DNA of 64,000 nucleotides from Ancylobacter crimeensis (GTDB taxonomy: Bacteria; Pseudomonadota; Alphaproteobacteria; Rhizobiales; Xanthobacteraceae): contig NZ_JALKCH010000005.1 of NCBI RefSeq assembly GCF_023016805.1, positions 62,001 to 126,000 of the forward strand. Direction: 5' to 3'. This document shows positions 45,460 through 54,600 of this stretch, in pieces. Each line of letters begins with the position of its first letter. The first letter of the stretch is position 1. The position numbers were made by a program, and so were the translations under genes. The notes beneath the pieces were generated by a model that was not told the origin of the DNA, searched no databases, and was given only the letters and a program-made list of their open reading frames with translations.

Positions 45460-46758
45460 ATGACGACAATCACCGGCATGCGGGTCCTCGACCTGCGCTT
45501 TCCGACCTCGCTGTCGCTCGACGGCTCGGATGCGATGAACCCGGACCCGGACTATTCTGCCGCCTATGTGGTGCTGGAAACCGACATGCCGGGACTGGAA
45601 GGGCATGGCCTGACCTTCACCATCGGGCGCGGCAACGAGATCTGCTGCCTTGCGATCTCCGCGATGCGCCATCTCATCGTCGGCACCGATCTCGACGTGG
45701 TCCGCGCCGCACCGAGCCGGTTCTGGCACCATCTCACCGGCGACAGCCAGCTGCGCTGGATCGGGCCTGACAAGGGGGCGATGCACCTTGCCACCGGCGC
45801 GGTCGTCAATGCGGTGTGGGACCTGATCGCCAAGGAAGCCGGCAAGCCGGTGTGGCGGCTGGTGGCCGAAATGTCGCCCGAAGAGATCGCCGACATCGTC
45901 GACTACCGCTATCTCACCGACGTTCTGGACCGCGACGATGCGCTCGCCATCCTGCGGCAGGCCGAGTCCGGGAAGACCGGGCGCATTGCGACGCTTCGGG
46001 CGGAGGGCTATGCCTGCTACACCACGTCGGCCGGCTGGCTGGGCTATGACGACGACAAGCTGCGCCGGCTGTGCCGCGAAGCGATCGATGCGGGCTTCAA
46101 CCATGTGAAGATGAAGGTCGGCCGCGATCTCGAGGACGATATTCGCCGGCTCACCATCGCCCGCGAGGTGATCGGTCCGGACCGCTTTCTGATGATCGAC
46201 GCCAACCAGGTGTGGGAGGTCGGCGAGGCGATCGACTGGGTGAAGCGGCTGGCCTTCGCCAAACCCTTCTTCATCGAGGAGCCTACCAGCCCGGACGATA
46301 TCGCCGGCCATCGCAAGATCCGCTCCGGCGTCGCCCCGGTGAAGGTCGCGACCGGCGAGATGTGCCAGAACCGCATCATGTTCAAGCAGTTCATCGCCGA
46401 AGGCGCGATCGACGTGGTGCAGATCGATTCCTGCCGCATGGGCGGGCTCAACGAAGTGCTCGCGGTGCTGCTGGTGGCGGCGAAATATGGCCTGCCGGTC
46501 TGGCCGCATGCCGGTGGCGTCGGCTTGTGCGAATACGTCCAGCACCTGTCGATGATCGACTATGTGGCGGTGTCCGGCACCAAGGAAGGGCGGGTGATCG
46601 AATATGTCGACCACCTGCACGAGCACTTCCTCGACCCCTGCGTCATCAGGGACGCCGCCTACATGCCGCCCGAACGGCCCGGTTTCTCGATCGAGATGAA
46701 GCCGGAAACGCTTGCCGGCTTTGCGTTCCACCCGCAAGCGCGCCCATCGGCAGCCTGA
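45460..46758 (+). CDS. L-fuconate dehydratase (enolase superfamily)
   Basis: The ATG at 45460, behind GAAGGGGAG, gives 432 aa, the usual length of L-fuconate dehydratases. Enolase-superfamily residues are all visible: K217 and K219 in HVKMKVGRD, metal ligands D in MIDANQ, E in FIEEP and E in VATGEMC, and the general acid/base H in WPHAGGVGLCE. It converts L-fuconate to 2-keto-3-deoxy-L-fuconate. A 45391 start would overlap the SDR gene. It is the last gene of the operon, converging on an MFS gene. Confidence 0.92.
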   Translation: MTTITGMRVLDLRFPTSLSLDGSDAMNPDPDYSAAYVVLETDMPGLEGHGLTFTIGRGNEICCLAISAMRHLIVGTDLDVVRAAPSRFWHHLTGDSQLRWIGPDKGAMHLATGAVVNAVWDLIAKEAGKPVWRLVAEMSPEEIADIVDYRYLTDVLDRDDALAILRQAESGKTGRIATLRAEGYACYTTSAGWLGYDDDKLRRLCREAIDAGFNHVKMKVGRDLEDDIRRLTIAREVIGPDRFLMIDANQVWEVGEAIDWVKRLAFAKPFFIEEPTSPDDIAGHRKIRSGVAPVKVATGEMCQNRIMFKQFIAEGAIDVVQIDSCRMGGLNEVLAVLLVAAKYGLPVWPHAGGVGLCEYVQHLSMIDYVAVSGTKEGRVIEYVDHLHEHFLDPCVIRDAAYMPPERPGFSIEMKPETLAGFAFHPQARPSAA

Positions 46759-46804
46759 AGCCGCGCCGACGGGACAGGGACCGTACTGCCGGACGTCTTC
46801 CGGT

Positions 46805-48019
46805 TCATGCCGTTGCAGGTCTGGGCGCGCGGCGGTCGAGATTGGGCAGCAGCGCGGCGAGCAGGCCGATGGCCGGCAGCACGGAGCAGGCCTCGAAGAC
46901 GAAGGTGATGCTGGTCCAGTCGGCGAGCACGCCGAGCACGGCCGCCCCGATGCCTCCCAATCCGAAGGCGAGGCCGAAGAACAGTCCCGACACCATGCCG
47001 ACCCGCCCCGGCATCAGGTCCTGCGCATAGACCACGATGGCCGAGAAGGCCGAGGCCATGATCAGCCCGATCAGCACGCTGAGCACCAGCGTCGCAGTGA
47101 GGCCGACATGGGGCAGCACCAGCGAGAAGGGCAGCACGCCGAAGATCGAGCCCCAGATGATCGCCTTGCGCCCGATGCGGTCGCCCAGCGGGCCGCCGAC
47201 CAGCGTACCGGCGGCGACCGCGGCGAGGAACACGAACAGATAGAGCTGTGCCTGCTCCTGCGAGGTGCCGAAATGCTGCATCAGATAGAAGGTGTAGAAG
47301 CTGGTGAAGCTGGCGAGATAGAACCACTTCGAGACCAGCAGCGCGACGAGGATCGCCATCGCGCCGATCACCTTGCCGCGCGGCAGAGGCTGGGCCGTGT
47401 TTGCAGCGGCGGCGGTGCGCCGGGCATGGCCGTGGGTCTTGTACCAGCTTCCCAGCCCGGTGAGCATGATGATGCCGCCGAGCGCGGCGAGGGTGAACCA
47501 GGCAAGGCTCGACTGGCCGTGCGGCAGCACGAAGATCACCAGCAGCAGCGGCCCGAGCGCGCTCCCGATATTGCCGCCGACCTGGAAGGTGGATTGCGCC
47601 AGCCCATAGGCGCCGCCGGAGGCGAGGCGGGCGATGCGCGAGGATTCCGGGTGGAAGATCGACGAGCCGATGCCGAGCAGCACGCCGCCCAGCAGCAGCA
47701 CCGGGAAGGCGGGGGCGAAGGCCAGCACCAGAAGGCCGGTGAGCGACATCGCCATGCCGCAGGGCAGCGAGTAGGGCAGCGGCCGGCGATCGGTATAGAG
47801 CCCGATCACCGGCTGCAGCAGCGAGGCGGTGACGTTGTAGACCAGGGTCAGCAGGCCGATCTGCGCGTAGTTCAGGTCGAAATTGGCCTTGAACATGGGA
47901 TAGGCCGCGATGAAGAGCGACTGCAGCATGTCGTTCAGCAGGTGGCACAGCCCGGCGACGCCGAGGACGAGATAGGCGGCACCCATATGCGGGCTTCGCG
48001 CGGCGGCAATGTCGGACAT
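46805..48019 (-). CDS. MFS transporter, fosmidomycin-resistance (Fsr)-like
   Basis: This 404-aa inner-membrane protein has about twelve transmembrane segments. The N-terminus (LGVAGLCHLLNDMLQSLFIAAYP in parts) and GIGSSIFHPESSRIARLASGG at about 120-140 are typical of the Fsr group. It is probably a proton-driven exporter of small molecules. Divergent from it is an AraC regulator gene, the usual arrangement for an inducible efflux pump. There is no sequence link to fucose uptake. Confidence 0.88.
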   Translation of the reverse strand: MSDIAAARSPHMGAAYLVLGVAGLCHLLNDMLQSLFIAAYPMFKANFDLNYAQIGLLTLVYNVTASLLQPVIGLYTDRRPLPYSLPCGMAMSLTGLLVLAFAPAFPVLLLGGVLLGIGSSIFHPESSRIARLASGGAYGLAQSTFQVGGNIGSALGPLLLVIFVLPHGQSSLAWFTLAALGGIIMLTGLGSWYKTHGHARRTAAAANTAQPLPRGKVIGAMAILVALLVSKWFYLASFTSFYTFYLMQHFGTSQEQAQLYLFVFLAAVAAGTLVGGPLGDRIGRKAIIWGSIFGVLPFSLVLPHVGLTATLVLSVLIGLIMASAFSAIVVYAQDLMPGRVGMVSGLFFGLAFGLGGIGAAVLGVLADWTSITFVFEACSVLPAIGLLAALLPNLDRRAPRPATA

Positions 48020-48131
48020 GGCGGTACGGCACCCTTGGTTGCGCCCGGAGGCGCTTCAGCGAGCCTCAGTCATAATCCCTGGCGGGCGGCCCGCAACCGC
48101 GTTAGGGTCAGTTTCTTATGCGAGTGGGCCA

Positions 48132-48914
48132 ATGAACGGGCACAAGCCGGCCGATCACGTCTTCGCCAATGTCGCCCGCCCCGTGGTGGCGCTGGGCACG
48201 GATTATCCCGACGGCCACATCGTCGCGCCGCATCACCACGGGCGCGACCAGTTGCTCTATGGCGCGACCGGGGTCGTGCTGCTGAACACGCCCCATGGCG
48301 CCTGGGTGATGCCGCCGGAGCGCGGCATGTGGATTCCGGCCGGTATGGTGCATGACGTGCGCATGATGGGCGAGGTGCGGATGCGCAGCCTGTACATGTC
48401 GCAGGGCGTCATCACCGGCATGCCGCCGCATTGCCAGGTGCTGGCGATCACGCCGCTGATGCGCAGCCTGCTGGCCGAGGCGGTCGCGGTGCCGGCGGCA
48501 TATGATCCTCATGGGCGGGACGGCGCGCTGATGCAGCTGATCCAGCATGAGATTCCCCGCCTGCCGGCGCTACCGCTCTCACTGCCGCTGCCGGGTCATC
48601 CGGCGCTGGCGCGGCTGTGCCGCAACTTTCTGCTGGAGCCGACGCATCATGCGCGGATCGAGGACTGGAGCGACGCAATCGGGGCCAGCCGGCGCACCTT
48701 CACCCGGCTGTTCCGCCGGGAAACCGGGCTGAGCTTCGTTGCCTGGCGCCAGCAGGCCTGCGTGATGGCGGCGCTGCCGCGCCTTGCAGCGGGTCATCCG
48801 GTCACGGAGGTCGCGATCGACCTCGGCTACGACAATCCGGCGGCCTTCACCACCATGTTCAAGCGCATCCTCGGGGCCGCGCCGGCCAGCTATATCGGGC
48901 GGGACGCTTCGTGA
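48132..48914 (+). CDS. AraC-family transcriptional regulator
   Basis: The ATG at 48132 gives 260 aa: a cupin-like N-terminal sensor domain (PHHHGRDQLLYGATGVVLL; MWIPAGMVHDVRM) and a C-terminal double helix-turn-helix (ASRRTFTRLFRRETGLSFVAW and VTEVAIDLGYDNPAAFTTMFK in parts). The short N-terminal domain resembles single-gene efflux regulators such as NimR. It is divergent from the Fsr-like exporter gene across 112 bases and probably controls it. A start at 48009 would run into the exporter gene. Confidence 0.88.
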   Translation: MNGHKPADHVFANVARPVVALGTDYPDGHIVAPHHHGRDQLLYGATGVVLLNTPHGAWVMPPERGMWIPAGMVHDVRMMGEVRMRSLYMSQGVITGMPPHCQVLAITPLMRSLLAEAVAVPAAYDPHGRDGALMQLIQHEIPRLPALPLSLPLPGHPALARLCRNFLLEPTHHARIEDWSDAIGASRRTFTRLFRRETGLSFVAWRQQACVMAALPRLAAGHPVTEVAIDLGYDNPAAFTTMFKRILGAAPASYIGRDAS

Positions 48915-48915
48915 A

Positions 48916-49860
48916 TTATCCGCCTCCGATCCGGCCCAGCGACAGCAGCACCTGCCGCCAGTAGCCGCCGAGGCCGGGATCGGGGAGGCCGGGAGCGGCG
49001 AATTGCGCGACGCAGTGGAAGCGCCAGTCGTAAAGCTCCAGCATGTGGGCCTCGCCGGACGGGCTGCGGTAGCAGGTGACCCAGGCTTCCTCGATCTCCG
49101 CGCCGTCGAAGGACAGGGTGCAGCAGCCCGAGCGCAGGATGACGAGGGCCTGCGAACGACGGACCTGTTCAAGCGGCCCGTTATGGATCTGGGCTGCGCC
49201 GGCATTGCCCACCATCTGGCTCAGCGGCATGCGGATTTCGGCGGCGAGAGCGAGGGCGTTCAACGCCAGTTCCGGCGCGACTCGCCATGCGCGCGTCCCG
49301 CCCCATCCCGGGAGCTGCGACCGGCGAGTCAGGCCGCTGTCGCCGAAGACGCTGTCGAGCTGCGCCGCGCAATCGCCCTCGGGGCGGGCCGGGCTGGGCG
49401 ACCGGCACGAATCAGCGTGTGTCTCCGCCGGGCCTGCCCACAGATCGGTCAGCCGCGCGAAATCGAGGTCGTCGCGGCATTGGGTGAGGAAGCATTTGTG
49501 CAGCACGGCCCCTGCCGGGCAATAGAACTGGAGGGAGCAGGGCAGCCGCTGCACCGGCATGCGCTCCACTGCCAACGCGGTGTCGATGGCGGATGTCTCG
49601 AGCCGCACGCAGGTCGCCTCGGGATCACAGCGCAGGGGCTCGCCGGTGAACTGGGGTGGGCCGTAATGGCCGATGCGGGTCATTACCGCGGTGGTGTTGG
49701 AGGTCACGGCCACCGCTTCGCCGAGGAGCCGGAAGTCCGCGGCGATGCGCTCGACCGGTGCGTGCAGCCGGCTGCCGCAGAAGCCGGGTTCGGCGGTGAG
49801 GGCGCCGAGTTCGCTGACGAAGGGACGGGAGCAGCCGCCACGTCCGCAGGCTGATGCCAT
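48916..49860 (-). CDS. HmuS/ChuS-like protein, degenerate
   Basis: The 314-aa product shows two repeats like the HemS/HmuS/ChuS haem-handling family: the first with FRLLGEAVAVTSNTTAVM ... SLQFYCPAGAVLHKCFL (about residues 43-140), the second with LSQMVGNAGAAQIHNGPLEQ ... EEAWVTCYRSPSGEAHMLEL (about 212-285). The linker, where family members have a haem-ligating histidine in a VHQFF-like motif, reads AAQLDSVFGDSGLTRR and lacks it. The N-terminus has CGRGGC. It follows a diflavin-reductase gene by 27 bases and shares its operon. Haem binding is therefore doubtful; the true ligand is unknown. Confidence 0.65.
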   Translation of the reverse strand: MASACGRGGCSRPFVSELGALTAEPGFCGSRLHAPVERIAADFRLLGEAVAVTSNTTAVMTRIGHYGPPQFTGEPLRCDPEATCVRLETSAIDTALAVERMPVQRLPCSLQFYCPAGAVLHKCFLTQCRDDLDFARLTDLWAGPAETHADSCRSPSPARPEGDCAAQLDSVFGDSGLTRRSQLPGWGGTRAWRVAPELALNALALAAEIRMPLSQMVGNAGAAQIHNGPLEQVRRSQALVILRSGCCTLSFDGAEIEEAWVTCYRSPSGEAHMLELYDWRFHCVAQFAAPGLPDPGLGGYWRQVLLSLGRIGGG

Positions 49861-49887
49861 GATGTCTCGCCTTCCCGTGAACGCCGC

Positions 49888-51639
49888 TCAATACACGTCG
49901 CGCTGGTAGCGCTTCTCGCGCCGCAGCCGCGCGACATAGTCGGCGGCCGCTTCCGCCGACAGGCCGCCATGGACGACGATGACGTCGTGAAGGGCCTGCT
50001 CGACGTCCTTCGCCATGCGGCTGGCGTCGCCGCAGATATAGACATGAGCGCCTTCTTCCAGCCACGCGAACAGGTCGCGGCCATTTTCTCGCATGCGGGT
50101 CTGGACATAGATCTTCTCGGCCTGGTCGCGCGAGAAGGCGAGGTCGAGCCGGGTCAGCACGCCGTCGCGGCTCATCTCGGCGAGTTCGTCGGCGTAGATG
50201 AAGTCGCTGGCCTGGTGCTGGTCGCCGAAGAACAGCCAGTTGCGCCCCTCCGCGCCCTGCGCCTTGCGGTGATGCAGGAAGCCGCGAAAGGGGGCGATGC
50301 CGGTGCCGGGTCCGACCATGATCATCGGCACGGCCGGATCGGTGGGCGGGCGGAAAGCCTTGTTGGGCGACATGAAGATGCCGGCCTGCCCGCCTTCCGC
50401 CAGACGGTCGGCGAGATGGGTGGAGCACACGCCGCCATGCTGGCGCCCCTCCCGCTGCCAGCGGACCGCGGCGATGGTGAGGTGCACCGATCCTTCATGC
50501 GCGAGCGGGCTCGACGAGATCGAATAGGCGCGGTGCTGCAAGGGCCTCAGCCAGCCGAGGAACTCGGCGAGATCGAAGGAGAGGGCGGGATTGAGGTCGA
50601 CGAGGTCCAGCACGTCGCGACCCCACAGCCACGCATCCAGCGCCTCGCGGTCGCCATGGCGCAGGACATGCGTGAGCTGGTCGTCGCCCGCGCGGGCCTC
50701 GATCGCGGCGATCAACTCGCGGGACGGGGTGCGGATTTCGTAATGCCGCAGCAGGGCCTCGCCGAGCGGCCGGTCGCCCGAGGGAGCTGGCTGCTCCCAC
50801 GCGGCGCCGAGCCGGGCGAGCAGGGCCTTCACCAGTACCGGATCGTTGAGCGGCATCACGCCCAGCGCATCGCCGGCCTCGTAGGTCAGCCCGCTTCCCG
50901 TGAGGTCGAACTCGTAATGGCGGATGTCCTTGGCCGATTCGCTACCGGAGAGGCGCCGGCTCACGGCGAGGCACGCCGGATAGGGGTTGCGCCGGCTCCA
51001 TTCCGCCCGCGCCGGCGCCGTGGACGCAGCCGCGACCGGGGCGAGCGGAGCCTCCGCACCCTTGGGTCGCGGGAACTGCGGCAGGGTGCTGGCGATCCAG
51101 CCGGCGCAGGCGCGCTCGTAATCGACGTCGCAATCGAGGCGGGAGGCGAGCCGGCGCGCGCCGAGCTGCTCAAGGCGGGTGTCGATCAGCTTGCCGGCCT
51201 GGCAGAAGCCGTCATAGGCGGAATCGCCGAGCGCCAGCACCGCATAGCCCACCGCTTCAAGCCGTGGGGCGTCGGGCGCGGACAGCGCCTGCCAGAACAG
51301 ATGCGCATTGTCCGGCATCTCGCCCTCTCCATAGGTCGAGGTCGCGACGATGACGCGCTCCATGGCGGCGAGGCGGGGCATGTCGACATCGTCGAGACCC
51401 ATCACTTCCGGATCGAAACCCTGGGCGCGCGCCGCGGCGGCGGCCTCCTGCGCGACCTGTTCGGCATTGCCGGTCTGGGTGCCGAACAGGATGCTCAGTC
51501 GCGGCCGCGCGACCGATGCCGCAGACGTGGCTTCAGCTTCGACGAGGCGCGAATTGAGCCCGGCCATGAAGCCGGCGAGCCATGCGCGCTGCTCGCCCGA
51601 AAACGGGGCGTCGTCGGGAATGGCGGGGAACGTCATCAT
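49888..51639 (-). CDS. CysJ-like NADPH diflavin reductase
   Basis: This 583-aa protein has an N-terminal flavodoxin domain (ILFGTQTGNAEQVAQEA, about 49-65; STYGEGEMPDN; LGDSAYDGFCQ). An FAD-binding domain follows, with RAYSISSSP at about 373-381 and GVCSTHL, then an NADPH-binding domain with GPGTGIAPFRGF and YICGDASRM, ending YQRDVY. This is the layout of sulfite reductase flavoprotein and cytochrome P450 reductase. No CysI haemoprotein gene is nearby. Instead the start overlaps the stop of the GltB-like gene (ATGA), so it probably passes electrons from NADPH to that protein. Confidence 0.88.
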   Translation of the reverse strand: MMTFPAIPDDAPFSGEQRAWLAGFMAGLNSRLVEAEATSAASVARPRLSILFGTQTGNAEQVAQEAAAAARAQGFDPEVMGLDDVDMPRLAAMERVIVATSTYGEGEMPDNAHLFWQALSAPDAPRLEAVGYAVLALGDSAYDGFCQAGKLIDTRLEQLGARRLASRLDCDVDYERACAGWIASTLPQFPRPKGAEAPLAPVAAASTAPARAEWSRRNPYPACLAVSRRLSGSESAKDIRHYEFDLTGSGLTYEAGDALGVMPLNDPVLVKALLARLGAAWEQPAPSGDRPLGEALLRHYEIRTPSRELIAAIEARAGDDQLTHVLRHGDREALDAWLWGRDVLDLVDLNPALSFDLAEFLGWLRPLQHRAYSISSSPLAHEGSVHLTIAAVRWQREGRQHGGVCSTHLADRLAEGGQAGIFMSPNKAFRPPTDPAVPMIMVGPGTGIAPFRGFLHHRKAQGAEGRNWLFFGDQHQASDFIYADELAEMSRDGVLTRLDLAFSRDQAEKIYVQTRMRENGRDLFAWLEEGAHVYICGDASRMAKDVEQALHDVIVVHGGLSAEAAADYVARLRREKRYQRDVY

Positions 51640-54600
51640 TTGCCTCGGCTGAAAGCCACGAGATCGGGCAGGGCGGCGCGGGCGAAAAGCTCCTCATAGC
51701 TGGGGATACGCCCGACGATCTCGCGGTTCCTGGCGCTCTGATGGAGGATCCAGCCATAGGAGCCCGGACCGTCCATGGAGAGGATGTTGCGCCGGGTGAG
51801 GGCCGTCTTGTAGTCGCCGAGCCGCTTGTCGGCGACCAAGGCGGCGAGCTGCTCGTCCGGGTAATGCTGAAGCGCCGCGCGCGCATGGCGCTGGATCTTC
51901 TGCATCAGGCCGAAATCCTCGGTCATGATGAGCTTGCGCACGCCGCCCTGCAGGGCAGGATCGTCCATGTCCTGCACACCCGGCAGTCGGGCGCGGGCGA
52001 GCTGCTGGGCCATGGCGAGCACGGTGTAGTTGTTCAGCAGCACCAGCATGTCGGTGCCGTTCGCGGCATTGGCGTCCGGCAGGGCGCCGGCGAGGATCGG
52101 CGTGCCGTCCCGATAGGCCAGTTTGAACTTGCGCAATTGGTGACCAGCCACGGCGGTGGCGAGCTCCTCCAGCAGGTCCTTGCGCGGCTTCACCTTCAGG
52201 ATCGCGCCGCTGTCCTGGTATTGCAGCAGCGCGACCGGCAGGCCGTAGACGAAATTCTGCCGCTCGCTTTCCCAGTTCTCCAGCAGCCACGCTGCCTTTG
52301 CCGAGCCGGTCGCCTCAAGGTGCCAGCCGAGCAGAAGGTGGATGGCGGCGGCATGAAGCTCGGCTTCCGGCCCCTCCTCGCGCAGCGAGAACAGCAGGAT
52401 GGAATCGTGGCTGGCCCGCGCCGGCAGATCGCCATAAGGATCGTACTGGTAGACGAACCCTCCGCTCATGCCGTTGCCGACGCCCTTGCCGAAGGCGCCG
52501 AGATTGAGCACCGCGCCGTTCGTCATGTATTCGCAGGCGAAATCGCCGACGCCCTCGACCACGGCGGTGGCGCCGGAATTGCGCACGGCGAAGCGGTCGC
52601 CGGCCTGTCCTTCGACGAAGAGACGGCCGCCGGTGGCCCCGAAGAGCGCGAAATTGCCGATCAGGACATTGCCGCCGGCCTCGTCGCAGCCGCCGCCGGG
52701 CGAACGCACGGTGATGGTGCCGCCGCACTGGCCCTTGCCGACGCCGTCATTGCAGGTGCCCACATGGCGCAAGGCCATGCCGTCATTGCAGAACGCGCCG
52801 TAGGACTGGCCGGCCGAGCCGGTGGTGCGGATCACGACGCTGTCGGGTTGCAGATAGCGCCGACCGCGATCGTCCTCGCACGCGGCGGGCAGCGCGCGGG
52901 CGGCCTCGGGCGCGAGCGTATGGTTGAGCATCCGCTCGATGTCGACGGCGAGCTGCGCGCCCACGCTCTTGTTGCGGTTGCCGAGCCGGATGCCTTCGCC
53001 GAGGGCGACGCTCTCCGCGCCGCCTTCGATCAGGGCGGCGGTCATCCCGGCGAGGAAATCCGCGTCGAGCCCATAATCGGCTTCCATATAGACCGGTTCG
53101 TCGATCACCACCTCCGGCACCACGGCGAGCATGGCCCGCAGGTCGAGCTGGCCGACGCTGGAGGGGTGGTCGAGCAGGTGCAGCAGGTCGGAGCGCCCGC
53201 GCGCCTCCTTCAGCGAGCGCAGGCCGAGCGCGGCGAGGATCTCGCGCGTCTCATGGGCGATGTTCATGAGATATTGCGCCAGCGCGCGGGGATCGCCGTC
53301 GAACAGTTCCGAATTGGTGGTGAGGCCGGCCGGGCACTTGATGTTGCAGTTCTTGGCCATGACGCATTTCAGCATCATCAGAGCGGTGGTACCGAACTCG
53401 AAACTGTCGCCTCCGAGCAGCGCCGACTTCACCACATCGCTCGCGGTCTGGTGTGCGCCGGAGCAGCGCAGCGTCACCTTGCGGCGCAGGCCGTTGGCGC
53501 AGAGCGCCTGGTGCACCTCGGCGATGCCGATCTCCGCGGCACGCCCGGTGTATTTCAGGCTGGTCACGGCCGCCGCGCCGGTGCCGCCGGTGTTGCCCGC
53601 GACATTGATCACGTCCGCCCCGGCCTTGGCGACGCCGACGGCGATGGTGCCGATGCCTTCGGACGACACCAGCTTGACGATGACCCGCACCCGCGCCGCC
53701 TTGCAGTCGTGGATGAGCTGGGCGAGGTCCTCGATCGAATAGGTGTCGTGGTGCGGGGGCGGCGACACCAGCTCGACGCCCGGCGTGCCGCCGCGGGCGG
53801 CGGCGATCTCGACCGTCACCTTCTGGGCCGGAAGCTGGCCGCCCTCGCCGGGCTTGGCACCCTGGCCGATCTTGATCTCCAGCTCTTCCAGCGAGGGATC
53901 GGCCAGATAGCCGGCCCATACGCCGAAACGGCCGGAGGCGAGCTGCTTGATGCGCGAGGCGCGGATCGTGCCGTAGCGCGAGATGTGCTCGCCGCCCTCG
54001 CCGGAATTGGAGAGGCCGCCCACCATGTTGGTTCCATGGGCCACCGCCTCGTGGGCAGGGGCGTTCAGCGCGCCGTGGCTCATGGCGCCTGAGGTCAGGA
54101 GAGGGGTGATCTCGCTCGCCTTCTGCACCTCTTCCAGCGGGATCGAGTCGGGCGCCGCGTGCAGCAGGCAGAGCCAGTCTTTGGCCTCGCCGGTGGCGCG
54201 TAGCGCCAGCCTGCCCGCTTGCAGCCAATGGCCGTTGATCGCACCGCGGAACCGCATGAGGAGCGACTGGCCGAGTGCCGCGAGCCGCGCCGGATCATCG
54301 CCCAGCGGGCCGGTGAGGCCGACGAGGAACACATTGCCCGGCATCTGCTCGCAGGTGAGGCCGCGCACCAGGAAGCTGTTGTTGCCGCGCCGCGCGAACT
54401 TGCCCATCTCGCGGCGGAAATCCTGCGCGTGGCTGAGGAAAGTGATGTCCGCCGGCAGGGACAGCACGTCGCGCAAGGCGGCAGGGCGGCGCATCCGCTC
54501 CTCCGTCATCATGCGGCTGAAGGCACGATAGGCCGGAGTGATGCGGAAGGCATCCACCGCTTCCGGCGTCAGCGCCTCGAAGCTGGTCGAGCGATAGGCC

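Noticed and set aside
46805..48019. The MFS gene as an L-fucose permease
   Set aside because: Its motifs match the fosmidomycin-resistance group, and it is divergent from its own AraC regulator, separate from the fucose operon.
51582..54092. An 836-aa open frame antisense to the glutamate-synthase-like gene
   Set aside because: It is low-complexity, rich in histidine, arginine and glycine, and fully overlaps a gene with clear conserved motifs. Such antisense frames are a by-product of high GC content.
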